From assembly GCA_910585615.1 (NCBI GenBank), contig CAJUFO010000046.1:1-36860 (forward strand): a stretch of 36,860 nt of DNA, read 5' to 3'. Position 1 is the stretch's first letter; each line of letters starts with the position of its first letter. The position numbers and the translations under genes were made by a program. Source of the DNA: an uncultured Acetatifactor sp. (lineage in GTDB: Bacteria > Bacillota > Clostridia > Lachnospirales > Lachnospiraceae). This document shows positions 7,708 to 15,196 of this stretch, piece by piece. Under the pieces are notes generated by a model, which worked only from the letters and a program-made list of their open reading frames with translations, was not told the origin of the DNA and made no database searches.

Positions 7708-8550
7708 ATGGGAATCAAGACATATCGTCCCTATACACCTTCCAGAAGGCATATGACGGGCTCTGATTTCTCTGAAATCACCAAGAAGACACCGGAGAAG
7801 AGCCTTTGCGTTTCTTTAAAGAAGCATTCCGGTCGCAACAATCAGGGCAAGATTACCGTAAGGCACAGAGGCGGCGGCAACAAGAGAAAATACAGACTGA
7901 TTGATTTCAAGAGGAACAAGGACGGCATTCCGGCGACGGTGGTGGGCATCGAGTACGATCCCAACAGGTCAGCTAATATCGCGTTGATCTGCTATGAGGA
8001 CGGCCAGAAGTCCTATATCCTCGCTCCCCAGGGCCTGACCGATGGAATGAAGGTCATGAACGGGCCCGAAGCCGAAGTGAGAGTGGGCAACTGTCTGCCG
8101 CTTTCCGAGATCCCGGTAGGTACCATGGTGCATAATGTGGAGCTGTATCCCGGCAGAGGCGGCCAGATGGCCCGTTCCGCAGGAAACAGCGCGCAGCTGA
8201 TGGCGAAAGAGGGCAAATATGCAACGTTGCGTCTTCCTTCTGGCGAGATGAGGATGGTTCCTCTCACATGCCGCGCCACAATTGGCATCGTGGGCAATGC
8301 GGATCACAATCTGATCAATATCGGTAAGGCCGGCCGCAAGCGCCACATGGGCATCCGTCCTACAGTCCGCGGTTCCGTCATGAACCCCAACGACCATCCT
8401 CACGGCGGCGGCGAAGGCAAGACTGGTATCGGACGTCCCGGGCCCAGCACTCCTTGGGGCAAGCCTGCACTGGGCTATAAGACGCGCAAGTCCAAGAAGC
8501 CTTCAGACAGGCTGATTGTGAGAAGACGTGACGGTAGAGCGATCAAGTAA
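7708..8550 (+). CDS. rplB: 50S ribosomal protein L2
   Basis: L2 (uL2) bridges the subunits and is needed for peptidyl transfer. The 280-residue product starts MGIKTYRPYTPSRRHMTG and contains RGGGNKRKYRLIDFKRNK and the C-terminal VRGSVMNPNDHPHGGGEGK, which includes the conserved histidine near the active site. I chose ATG 7708 because AAAAAGGAGAA precedes it; an upstream ATG at 7651 would add 19 residues encoded inside the hairpin of the gap. Length matches the family. Confidence 0.98.
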   Translation: MGIKTYRPYTPSRRHMTGSDFSEITKKTPEKSLCVSLKKHSGRNNQGKITVRHRGGGNKRKYRLIDFKRNKDGIPATVVGIEYDPNRSANIALICYEDGQKSYILAPQGLTDGMKVMNGPEAEVRVGNCLPLSEIPVGTMVHNVELYPGRGGQMARSAGNSAQLMAKEGKYATLRLPSGEMRMVPLTCRATIGIVGNADHNLINIGKAGRKRHMGIRPTVRGSVMNPNDHPHGGGEGKTGIGRPGPSTPWGKPALGYKTRKSKKPSDRLIVRRRDGRAIK

Positions 8551-8568
8551 GATTGAGGAGGAAAGACA

Positions 8569-8850
8569 ATGGCTAGATCACTGAAAAAAGGGCCTTTCGC
8601 GGATGAAAGCCTGTTAAAGAAAATAGATGCTTTGAACGCTTCCGGACAGAAGCAGGTCATCAAGACATGGTCCCGTCGTTCTACGATTTTCCCTTCCTTT
8701 GTAGGACACACCATTGCGGTCCATGATGGCAGAAAGCATGTACCTGTATATGTTACCGAGGACATGGTTGGCCATAAGCTTGGCGAGTTCGTAGCCACCA
8801 GAACCTACCGTGGCCACGGTAAGGACGAGAAGAAATCGAAAGTTAGATAA
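8569..8850 (+). CDS. rpsS: 30S ribosomal protein S19
   Basis: S19 (uS19) forms a complex with S13 in the 30S head near the A site. The 93-residue product begins MARSLKKGPFADESLLKK and has the signature TIAVHDGRKHVPVYVTEDMVGHKLGEF in full. GAGGAAAG precedes the ATG. It is in standard order between rplB and rplV. An 86-base gap with a long hairpin follows it. Confidence 0.98.
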   Translation: MARSLKKGPFADESLLKKIDALNASGQKQVIKTWSRRSTIFPSFVGHTIAVHDGRKHVPVYVTEDMVGHKLGEFVATRTYRGHGKDEKKSKVR

Positions 8851-8860
8851 CCGTGGCAGC

Positions 8861-8904
8861 GGACTTCTTCCGTGGCTACACATGCCAGGGACGGGAAGGA
8901 GTCC
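8861..8904 (+). repeat. Hairpin in the rpsS-rplV gap
   Basis: GGACTTCTTCC (8861-8871) pairs with GGAAGGAGTCC (8894-8904) through eleven pairs, one of them G-U. The loop contains a small inner stem, TGGC with GCCA. No T-run follows, so it is not an intrinsic terminator. It lies about 20 bases before the rplV ribosome binding site and may be an mRNA stability or processing signal. Confidence 0.55.
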
Positions 8905-8936
8905 AGCTTAGGTAAGGAGAAGGAGGGTTTATATCA

Positions 8937-9326
8937 ATGGCTAAGGGACATAGAAGTCAGATTAAGAGAGAGAGAAACGCCCAGAAGGACACAAGGCCTT
9001 CGGCAAAATTGTCTTATGCAAGGGTTTCCGTACAGAAGGCATGTTTCGTGCTGGATGCAGTCAGGGGCAAGGACGTGCATACCGCACTTGCTATTTTGGA
9101 ATATAATCCCAGATATGCTTCCGGCCTTGTCAAGAAGCTGATCGAGTCGGCGATGGCCAATGCCGAGAACAACCTGGGGCTGAACAGGGACAATCTTTAT
9201 ATCGCGGAGTGCTATGCCAACAAGGGCCCTACCATGAAGCGCATCAAACCCAGGGCACAGGGCCGGGCTTATAGGATCGAGAAGAGAACGAGCCATATCA
9301 CTGTTGTGCTGGATGAGAGGAAGTAG
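8937..9326 (+). CDS. rplV: 50S ribosomal protein L22
   Basis: L22 (uL22) contributes the second hairpin of the exit tunnel and is a site of macrolide resistance mutations. The 129-residue product contains LSYARVSVQKACFVLDAVRG and the tunnel hairpin GPTMKRIKPRAQGRAYRIEK near 93-112. The N-terminal 20 residues form a basic extension common in Clostridia. GAAGGAGGG precedes the ATG. Confidence 0.97.
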   Translation: MAKGHRSQIKRERNAQKDTRPSAKLSYARVSVQKACFVLDAVRGKDVHTALAILEYNPRYASGLVKKLIESAMANAENNLGLNRDNLYIAECYANKGPTMKRIKPRAQGRAYRIEKRTSHITVVLDERK

Positions 9327-9346
9327 GGAAAGGAGCGGACGAATAA

Positions 9347-10006
9347 ATGGGACAGAAAGTTAATCCTCATGGCTTAAGAGTCGGAGTAATCAAAGAGTGG
9401 GATTCCAGATGGTACGCTGAATCCGATTTCGCGGATTACCTTGTGGAAGATTACAATATCAGAAAGTACCTGAAGAAGAAGCTGTACAGCGCGGGTGTCT
9501 CCAAGATTGAGATTGAGAGGGCATCCGACCGGATCAGAGTCATCATCCACACGGCAAAGCCCGGTGTCATCATCGGCAAGGGCGGCGCTGAGATTGAAAT
9601 CACAAAGACAGAGCTTTCCAAGATGACGGACAAGAAGGTCCTGATCGACATCAAGGAGATCAAGAGGCCGGACAAGGACGCCCAGCTGGTAGCCGAGAAC
9701 ATCGCCCAGCAGCTGGAGAACCGCATATCCTTCAGGCGCGCCATGAAGTCCTGCATGGGCAGGACCATGAAGTCCGGCGCTCTGGGAATCAAGGCAGCCT
9801 GCGCAGGACGCCTGGGCGGCGCGGACATCGCCCGCACCGAGTTCTACAGCGAGGGCACCATTCCCCTTCAGACGCTGAGGGCCGACATCGACTATGGTTT
9901 TGCAGAGGCTGACACCACCTACGGAAAGGTAGGCGTCAAGGTTTGGATCTATAAAGGCGAGGTACTTCCCACAAAAGGAAATCAGACGGAAGGGAGTGAT
10001 AAATAA
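9347..10006 (+). CDS. rpsC: 30S ribosomal protein S3
   Basis: S3 (uS3) lines the mRNA entry channel and has helicase activity with S4 and S5. The 219-residue product starts MGQKVNPHGLRVG. A KH RNA-binding domain carries GVIIGKGGAEIE near 73-84, and the C-terminal domain has the GRLGGADIARTEFYSEG block. AAAGGAG precedes the ATG. Its TAA overlaps the rplP ATG by one base (TAATG), coupling S3 and L16 synthesis. Confidence 0.98.
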   Translation: MGQKVNPHGLRVGVIKEWDSRWYAESDFADYLVEDYNIRKYLKKKLYSAGVSKIEIERASDRIRVIIHTAKPGVIIGKGGAEIEITKTELSKMTDKKVLIDIKEIKRPDKDAQLVAENIAQQLENRISFRRAMKSCMGRTMKSGALGIKAACAGRLGGADIARTEFYSEGTIPLQTLRADIDYGFAEADTTYGKVGVKVWIYKGEVLPTKGNQTEGSDK

Positions 10007-10434
10007 TGTTAATGCCCAAGAGAGTAAAGCATCGTAAACAGTTCCGTGGCAGCCTGGCAGGTAAGGCGACAAGGGGCAACACCATCACTCACGGAGAGTA
10101 CGGCCTGGTGGCTACGGAAGCCTGCTGGGTCAAGTCCAATCAGATTGAGGCCGCCCGTATCGCGCTGACACGTTACACAAAGCGTACCGGACAGGTGTGG
10201 ATTAAGATTTTCCCCGATAAGCCTGTCACCACGAAGCCTGCCGAGACACGTATGGGTTCCGGTAAGGGTTCCGTGGAGTTTTGGGTGGCAGTGGTCAAAC
10301 CCGGCCGTGTGATGTTCGAGATTGCCGGTGTTCCCGAGGATCAGGCAAAGGAAGCATTGCGTCTGGCAATGCATAAGCTTCCCTGCAAGTGTAAAATCGT
10401 TGCAAAGGCAGACTTGGAAGGCGGTGTAGAATAA
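10006..10434 (+). CDS. rplP: 50S ribosomal protein L16
   Basis: L16 (uL16) helps position tRNA in the A site. The 142-residue product starts MLMPKRVKHRKQFRG and contains the conserved KPAETRMGSGKGSVEFWVA stretch. The start overlaps the rpsC stop by one base and its own stop overlaps the rpmC start by one base, so rpsC, rplP and rpmC form a tightly coupled trio. Confidence 0.98.
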   Translation: MLMPKRVKHRKQFRGSLAGKATRGNTITHGEYGLVATEACWVKSNQIEAARIALTRYTKRTGQVWIKIFPDKPVTTKPAETRMGSGKGSVEFWVAVVKPGRVMFEIAGVPEDQAKEALRLAMHKLPCKCKIVAKADLEGGVE

Positions 10435-10637
10435 TGAAATCTAGTAAGTTTGTAGAAGAATTAAAGGGCAAGTCCGTGGAAGAGTTAGGAAAGGACCTTG
10501 TTGCCGCGAAGAAAGAGCTTTTCAATTTGAGATTCCAGAACGCAACCAACCAGCTGGACAATACTGCAAGGATCAAGGAAGTCAGGAAGAACATTGCACG
10601 TATTAACACAGTCATCACCGAGAAGTCAAGAGCGTAA
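10434..10637 (+). CDS. rpmC: 50S ribosomal protein L29
   Basis: L29 (uL29) sits by the tunnel exit near L23. The 67-residue product is two antiparallel helices with LKGKSVEELGKDLVAAKKEL and the conserved LFNLRFQNATNQLDNTARI signature. Length fits the family (62-70). Translation is coupled to rplP by the shared TAATGA junction. Confidence 0.96.
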   Translation: MKSSKFVEELKGKSVEELGKDLVAAKKELFNLRFQNATNQLDNTARIKEVRKNIARINTVITEKSRA

Positions 10638-10667
10638 TTGTCTCAGGGCAATGAAAGGAGATCAATC

Positions 10668-10922
10668 GTGGAAAGAAATTTGAGAAAAGTGCGTACTGGC
10701 AAGGTCACCAGTAATAAGATGGATAAGACAGTAGTCGTGGCGATCGAAGAGCATGTAAAGCATCCCCGTTACAAGAAGATCGTAAAGAGGACATACAAGC
10801 TGAAGGCCCACGATGAGAAGAACGAGTGCAATATCGGAGATACCGTCAAGGTCATGGAGACAAGGCCCCTGTCCAAGGACAAGAGATGGAGACTTGTCGA
10901 GATCATAGAGAGAGCCAAATAA
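10668..10922 (+). CDS. rpsQ: 30S ribosomal protein S17
   Basis: S17 (uS17) is an OB-fold primary 16S rRNA binder. The product is 84 residues, MERNLRKVRTGKVTSNKMDK onward, with IGDTVKVMETRPLSKDKRWR in the second half. I place the start at GTG 10668 because AAAGGAG ends 7 bases before it and family members start here. A TTG at 10638 would add 10 residues that include the Shine-Dalgarno region. Confidence 0.95.
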   Translation: MERNLRKVRTGKVTSNKMDKTVVVAIEEHVKHPRYKKIVKRTYKLKAHDEKNECNIGDTVKVMETRPLSKDKRWRLVEIIERAK

Positions 10923-10975
10923 GCTTGGCCGGTTCGTGTGAAATTTGGCCGTAGAAGCGGCGGAGGAGGAAAAAC

Positions 10976-11344
10976 ATGATTCAGCAGGAGACAAGACTGA
11001 AAGTCGCTGATAACACCGGTGCAAAGGAACTTCTGTGCATCCGTGTCATGGGCGGTTCTACGAGAAGATATGCGCATGTGGGCGATATCATAGTTGCGTC
11101 CGTTAAAGACGCAACACCAGGCGGCGTTGTGAAGAAGGGCGATGTGGTCAAGGCAGTGGTAGTCCGTACCGTCAAGGAGGTGCGCCGCAAGGACGGTTCC
11201 TACATCAGGTTCGACGAGAATGCAGCGGTCATCATCAAGGATGACAAGACACCCAGAGGAACCCGTATTTTTGGGCCGGTAGCGAGAGAGCTTCGTGACA
11301 AGCAGTTCATGAGAATCGTCTCTCTGGCTCCCGAAGTATTATAA
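10976..11344 (+). CDS. rplN: 50S ribosomal protein L14
   Basis: L14 (uL14) forms intersubunit bridges and is the docking site of the silencing factor RsfS. The 122-residue product starts MIQQETRLKVADNTGAKEL, the exact family opening and length, and has GDIIVASVKDATPGGVVKKG. GGAGGA precedes the ATG. The 53-base gap before it is GC-rich with no clear signal. Its stop is directly followed by the rplX Shine-Dalgarno sequence. Confidence 0.98.
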   Translation: MIQQETRLKVADNTGAKELLCIRVMGGSTRRYAHVGDIIVASVKDATPGGVVKKGDVVKAVVVRTVKEVRRKDGSYIRFDENAAVIIKDDKTPRGTRIFGPVARELRDKQFMRIVSLAPEVL

Positions 11345-11357
11345 GGAGGTGCCCATT

Positions 11358-11669
11358 ATGGCTATGTTAAAGATCAAGAAGGGCGACACCGTAAAGGTAA
11401 TCGCCGGCAAAGACTGTAATGCAGAGGGTAAAGTGGTTTCCATCGACAGGAAGAAGCACAGAGTCGTGGTGGAAGGCGTGAACATGATCACAAAGCATGC
11501 GAAGCCCTCGGCCGCGAACCCCAACGGCGGCATCGTCCACATGGAAGCTCCTATTGATATCTCCAATGTAATGCTTGTCTACAAGGGACAGCCTACCAGG
11601 GTCGGCTTCAGGATGGAAGGCGACAAGAAGGTTCGTTTCGCGAAGAAGACAGGCGAAGTGATTGACTGA
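11358..11669 (+). CDS. rplX: 50S ribosomal protein L24
   Basis: L24 (uL24) is an assembly initiator with an N-terminal KOW motif (KIKKGDTVKVIAGKDCNAEG). The product is 103 residues from ATG 11358, the usual length. AGGAGG at 11344-11349 lies 8 bases before this ATG, whereas an alternative GTG at 11349 would overlap the Shine-Dalgarno sequence itself and is rejected. The segment MITKHAKPSAANPNGGIVHM is typical of the family. Confidence 0.97.
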   Translation: MAMLKIKKGDTVKVIAGKDCNAEGKVVSIDRKKHRVVVEGVNMITKHAKPSAANPNGGIVHMEAPIDISNVMLVYKGQPTRVGFRMEGDKKVRFAKKTGEVID

Positions 11670-11710
11670 TCAAACTGTGAAATTCACGGTTTAGGAAGGA
11701 GAAACGGAAA

Positions 11711-12253
11711 GTGGCAAGATTAAAGGAAGCGTACTACGAGACGATGGTAGACGCAATGACGAAGAAATTTGGATATAAGAACGTGATGGAAGTTCCCAAG
11801 CTGGAGAAGATCGTCATCAACATGGGCATCGGTGAGGCGAAGGAGAACCCCAAGGTGCTTGAGAACGCCGTGTCCGACATGGAGATTATCACCGGCCAGA
11901 AGGCAGTCCTCACCAAGGCGAAGAAGTCCGTGGCGAACTTCAAGATTCGTGAGGGGATGAACATCGGCTGCAAGACCACTCTGCGTGGCGAGAAGATGTA
12001 TGAGTTCCTGGATCGCCTGGTGAACCTGGCGCTGCCCCGCGTGCGCGACTTCAGAGGCGTCAACCCCAATGCCTTCGACGGCAGAGGGAACTATGCCCTG
12101 GGTATCAAGGAGCAGTTCATCTTCCCGGAAATCGAGTACGACAAAATCGACAAGACCAGAGGCATGGATGTCATCATCGTGACCACTGCGAAGACCGATG
12201 AGGAAGCGCGCGAGCTGTTGACACTGTTCAATATGCCCTTCGCAAAACAATAA
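11711..12253 (+). CDS. rplE: 50S ribosomal protein L5
   Basis: L5 (uL5) binds 5S rRNA and contacts P-site tRNA. The 180-residue product includes VPKLEKIVINMGIGEAKENP, the QKAVLTKAKKSVANFKIREG block and the C-terminal RGMDVIIVTTAKTDEEAREL, all at expected places. It begins at GTG 11711 (MARLKEAYYE...), with AGGAAGGAG about 8 bases upstream. The length matches Bacillota L5 (179-180). Confidence 0.97.
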   Translation: MARLKEAYYETMVDAMTKKFGYKNVMEVPKLEKIVINMGIGEAKENPKVLENAVSDMEIITGQKAVLTKAKKSVANFKIREGMNIGCKTTLRGEKMYEFLDRLVNLALPRVRDFRGVNPNAFDGRGNYALGIKEQFIFPEIEYDKIDKTRGMDVIIVTTAKTDEEARELLTLFNMPFAKQ

Positions 12254-12268
12254 GGAGGTAGATTTCAC

Positions 12269-12454
12269 ATGGCTAAGACATCGTTGAAGATTAAACAGCA
12301 GCGTAAACCGAAGTTCTCCACACAGGCTTACACACGTTGCAGGATTTGCGGCCGTCCCCATGCTTACTTGAGAAAGTACGGCATCTGCAGGGTCTGCTTC
12401 CGCGAACTGGCATATAAGGGGCAGATACCCGGCGTCAAGAAGGCGAGCTGGTAA
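12269..12454 (+). CDS. rpsN: 30S ribosomal protein S14, zinc-binding type Z
   Basis: S14 (uS14) is a late-binding protein of the 30S head. This 61-residue short form has the zinc ribbon C24-x2-C27 and C40-x2-C43, the type Z (S14p) of most Gram-positive bacteria. Bacteria with this form often keep a zinc-independent paralogue elsewhere for zinc starvation; none is in the window. AAGGAGG precedes the ATG. Confidence 0.98.
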   Translation: MAKTSLKIKQQRKPKFSTQAYTRCRICGRPHAYLRKYGICRVCFRELAYKGQIPGVKKASW

Positions 12455-12481
12455 GAGCAGGGTAAGAAGGAGGAAAATACA

Positions 12482-12883
12482 ATGACATTGAGCGATCCTA
12501 TTGCAGATATGCTTACAAGAATCCGTAACGCAAATGCTGCCAAGCATGATACAGTAGATATCCCTGCTTCCAAGATGAAGCTGGCGATTGCCCAGATTCT
12601 GTTCGATGAGGGATATATCACGAAATATGATGTTATCGATGACGGCAACTTCAAGGCCATCCACATCACCCTGAAGTACGGCGCCAACAAGAACGAGAAG
12701 ATCATCTCCGGCATCAAGAGGATCTCCAAGCCGGGCCTGCGCGTGTACGCGGGCAAGGACGAACTGCCCAGGGTGCTGGGAGGCTTAGGGATAGCCATCA
12801 TCTCCACCAACCAGGGCGTCATCACCGACAAAAAGGCCAGAGAGCTGAACGTAGGCGGTGAGGTACTGGCTTTTGTCTGGTAA
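12482..12883 (+). CDS. rpsH: 30S ribosomal protein S8
   Basis: S8 (uS8) binds the central domain of 16S rRNA and is the autoregulator of the spc operon in E. coli. The 133-residue product starts MTLSDPIADMLTRIRNANAA and ends in the conserved LGIAIISTNQGVITDKKARE and VGGEVLAFVW. GAAGGAGG precedes the ATG. The 163-base gap that follows carries copy A of the composite hairpin element. Confidence 0.98.
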   Translation: MTLSDPIADMLTRIRNANAAKHDTVDIPASKMKLAIAQILFDEGYITKYDVIDDGNFKAIHITLKYGANKNEKIISGIKRISKPGLRVYAGKDELPRVLGGLGIAIISTNQGVITDKKARELNVGGEVLAFVW

Positions 12884-12885
12884 CA

Positions 12886-12991
12886 AATTCCCATTTATGG
12901 GAATTGACGAAAAGAAATTGTAAGGCATCAAAGGATGCTGCCTAAGAATTTCTAAGTTTCGTCTGAAAGAATCTGCAGAGCAGATTCTTTC
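12886..12991 (+). repeat. Composite hairpin element, copy A (rpsH-rplF gap)
   Basis: Three stems follow each other. AATTCCCA/TGGGAATT with a TTTA loop fills 12886-12905. The core has P1 GACGAAA (12906-12912) with TTTCGTC (12957-12963), P2 AGAAATT (12913-12919) with AATTTCT (12947-12953), and a three-base bulge AAG on the 3' side. It encloses TAAGGCATCAAAGGATGC, in which GCATC/GATGC flank an AAAG loop. A perfect 12-pair hairpin, GAAAGAATCTGC with GCAGATTCTTTC, ends it (12965-12991). Confidence 0.75.
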
Positions 12992-13046
12992 GGGTAGTTT
13001 CGAGCAGTGTTCGATAGTAGCGATATAAAATATAGGAGGTACGGGC

Positions 13047-13589
13047 ATGTCACGTATAGGTAGAATGCCAATCGCGGTTCCCGCAGGCGTAACTGTGGAA
13101 ATTGCAGAAAATAACAAGGTGACCGTAAAGGGGCCAAAGGGCACTCTGGAGAGAGTTCTGCCCTCTGAAATGGAAATCAAGATGGAGGGCACGGTGATTC
13201 ATGTAAGCAGGCCCAACGACCTGAAGAAGATGAAATCCCTTCACGGCCTGACCAGGACCCTCATCAACAATATGGTGGTAGGCGTTACCCAGGGGTATGA
13301 GAAGAAACTGGAGGTCAACGGCGTGGGCTACAGGGCCGCCAAGGCCGGCAAGAAGCTGACCCTGAACCTTGGATACTCCCACCCTGTGGAGATGGAAGAC
13401 CCCGAGGGCATCGAGTCCGTGGTAGAGGGGACCAACGTCATCATCGTCAAGGGTATCGATAAAGAGAAGGTCGGCCAGTTTGCTGCTGAGATCAGGGACA
13501 AGAGGAGGCCTGAGCCTTACAAGGGCAAGGGCATCAAGTATGCCGATGAGGTCATCAGGCGCAAGGTTGGCAAGACCGGTAAGAAATAA
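13047..13589 (+). CDS. rplF: 50S ribosomal protein L6
   Basis: L6 (uL6) lies near the factor-binding centre and is made of two similar domains. The 180-residue product starts MSRIGRMPIAVPAGVTVEIAE and has the C-terminal signature RRPEPYKGKGIKYADEVIRR. ATAGGAGG precedes the ATG. The length is standard (177-180). The gene begins about 55 bases after the last hairpin of the composite element. Confidence 0.98.
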   Translation: MSRIGRMPIAVPAGVTVEIAENNKVTVKGPKGTLERVLPSEMEIKMEGTVIHVSRPNDLKKMKSLHGLTRTLINNMVVGVTQGYEKKLEVNGVGYRAAKAGKKLTLNLGYSHPVEMEDPEGIESVVEGTNVIIVKGIDKEKVGQFAAEIRDKRRPEPYKGKGIKYADEVIRRKVGKTGKK

Positions 13590-13609
13590 CAGATAAGGAG
13601 AGTATGAAG

Positions 13610-13978
13610 ATGGTTAACAAGAAATCAAGAAAAGAAGTACGTGTGAAAAAACACATGAGAATTCGTAACCGCTTCAGTGGCACTGCCGAAAGGCCCCGCC
13701 TGGCAGTCTTCAGAAGCAATAATCATATGTATGCTCAAATTATCGATGATACTGTTGGGAATACATTAGTATCCGCTTCCACCCTTGAGAAAGACATCAA
13801 GGCAGAGCTTACGAAGACCAATAACGTTGATGCGGCGGCATACCTGGGGACTGTCATCGGCAAGAGGGCAGTCGAAAAAGGAATCAGTAAGGTTGTCTTT
13901 GACAGAGGCGGCTATATATATCACGGTAAAGTTGCAGCATTAGCTGACGCAGCCAGAGAAGCTGGCCTGGAATTCTAG
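13610..13978 (+). CDS. rplR: 50S ribosomal protein L18
   Basis: L18 (uL18) binds 5S rRNA with L5. The product is 122 residues from ATG 13610: a basic N-terminus with KKHMRIRNRFSGTAERPRLA, then the 5S-binding RSNNHMYAQIIDD and VVFDRGGYIYHGKVAALADAA. AAGGAG lies 9 bases before ATG 13610 but only 3 bases before an alternative ATG at 13604, so the former is preferred; the difference is two residues. Confidence 0.96.
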   Translation: MVNKKSRKEVRVKKHMRIRNRFSGTAERPRLAVFRSNNHMYAQIIDDTVGNTLVSASTLEKDIKAELTKTNNVDAAAYLGTVIGKRAVEKGISKVVFDRGGYIYHGKVAALADAAREAGLEF

Positions 13979-13998
13979 GAAAGGAAGAGGAATACACC

Positions 13999-14508
13999 AT
14001 GAAACAGACAATCATAGATGCAAGCCAGTTCGAGCTGAACGACAAGGTCGTAGCCATCAAGCGTGTCGCCAAGACTGTCAAGGGCGGACGCAACATGCGC
14101 TTCACCGCTCTGGTGGTGGTGGGCGACGGCAACGGCCATGTGGGCGCAGGGCTCGGCAAGGCTGTAGAGATTCCGGAAGCTATCCGCAAGGGGAAGGAAG
14201 ACGCCATGAAGCATCTGGTGCAGGTCGCGCTGGACGAGAACAGCTCCATCACCCATGACTTTGTGGGTAAGTACGGTTCCGCCAACGTGCTGCTCAAGAG
14301 GGCTCCCGAAGGTACCGGCATCATCGCAGGCGGTCCCGCACGTGTGGTGTGCGAACTTGCGGGCATCAAGAACATCCGTACCAAGTCCCTTGGCTCCAAC
14401 AACAAGCAGAACGTGGTCCTTGCGACAATCACTGGCTTAAGCCAGCTGAAATCCCCTGAGGAAGTGGCAAGGAGCCGTGGCAAATCCGTTGAAGAGGTAT
14501 TGGCATAA
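13999..14508 (+). CDS. rpsE: 30S ribosomal protein S5
   Basis: S5 (uS5) helps control decoding accuracy and is a spectinomycin resistance site. The 169-residue product has the double-stranded-RNA-binding-like N-domain with VAIKRVAKTVKGGRNMRFTA, the VGDGNGHVGAGLGKA loop and the GTGIIAGGPARVVCELAGI block. GGAAGAGGA precedes the ATG. Family length is 165-170. Confidence 0.98.
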   Translation: MKQTIIDASQFELNDKVVAIKRVAKTVKGGRNMRFTALVVVGDGNGHVGAGLGKAVEIPEAIRKGKEDAMKHLVQVALDENSSITHDFVGKYGSANVLLKRAPEGTGIIAGGPARVVCELAGIKNIRTKSLGSNNKQNVVLATITGLSQLKSPEEVARSRGKSVEEVLA

Positions 14509-14546
14509 GCAGCCTTTATGCTGATGCGGTAGAAAGGAGAGCAACA

Positions 14547-14738
14547 ATGGCAGACACAGATAAGAAATTGAAGATTACTTTGGTAAGGTCCACCATCGGC
14601 GCTGTTGCGAAGAACAAGGCAATCGTTGAATCTATGGGACTCCGCAAAATCGGCAGGTCTATCATCCTTCCTGACAACGCCGCTACGAGAGGACAGATTC
14701 GCCGGGTAGCCCATTTGCTGAAAGTGGAAGAAGTATAG
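14547..14738 (+). CDS. rpmD: 50S ribosomal protein L30
   Basis: L30 (uL30) is a small ferredoxin-like-fold protein of the large subunit. The 63-residue product has LKITLVRSTIGAVAKNKAIV, GLRKIGRSIILPD and a C-terminal IRRVAHLLKVEEV, all typical. AAAGGAG precedes the ATG. Standard order: rpsE-rpmD-rplO. Confidence 0.97.
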   Translation: MADTDKKLKITLVRSTIGAVAKNKAIVESMGLRKIGRSIILPDNAATRGQIRRVAHLLKVEEV

Positions 14739-14758
14739 TCGAAAAGGAGGTGTACGAG

Positions 14759-15196
14759 ATGGATTTATCCAATTTAAGACCCGCAGAAGGTTCCAAGCAT
14801 CATGAGTTCAGGAGAGGTCGCGGACATGGTTCGGGAAACGGCAAGACCGCCGGTAAGGGGCACAAGGGCCAGAAGGCACGTTCCGGAGCTCCCAGGATCG
14901 GGTTCGAGGGCGGCCAGATGCCTTTGTACAGACGTATCCCCAAGAGAGGATTCACCAATATCAATTCCAAGGAAATCATTGCCATTAATTTGAGCGATTT
15001 AGAGCGTTTTGAAGACGGCTCTACCGTGGACGTGAACACGCTGCTGGAGACCGGCATCATCAAGAAGCGCGGGGATGGCGTAAAGGTCCTCGGGGACGGA
15101 AAATTTACCAAAAAGCTCAATGTCAAGGTAGACGCGTACAGTGCATCCGCAAAAGAAAAGATTGAGGCGCTTGGTGGAACAGCAGAGGTGATGTAA
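14759..15196 (+). CDS. rplO: 50S ribosomal protein L15
   Basis: L15 (uL15) is a late-assembly protein with a long basic N-terminal arm. The 145-residue product begins MDLSNLRPAEGSKHHEFRRG and has the Gly/Lys-rich GHGSGNGKTAGKGHKGQKAR arm and the GGQMPLYRRIPKRGF signature. I choose ATG 14759, 7 bases after AAAAGGAGG; a GTG at 14750 would add three residues and overlap the Shine-Dalgarno sequence. Its TAA overlaps the secY ATG. Confidence 0.97.
   Translation: MDLSNLRPAEGSKHHEFRRGRGHGSGNGKTAGKGHKGQKARSGAPRIGFEGGQMPLYRRIPKRGFTNINSKEIIAINLSDLERFEDGSTVDVNTLLETGIIKKRGDGVKVLGDGKFTKKLNVKVDAYSASAKEKIEALGGTAEVM

Noticed and set aside
10638..10667. TTG start for rpsQ
   Set aside because: It would place the Shine-Dalgarno sequence inside the gene and add ten atypical residues; GTG 10668 fits the family.
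11720..12664. A 314-codon minus-strand frame opposite rplE, rpsN and rpsH
   Set aside because: Three unquestionable ribosomal genes lie on the other strand; there is no ribosome site or homology.
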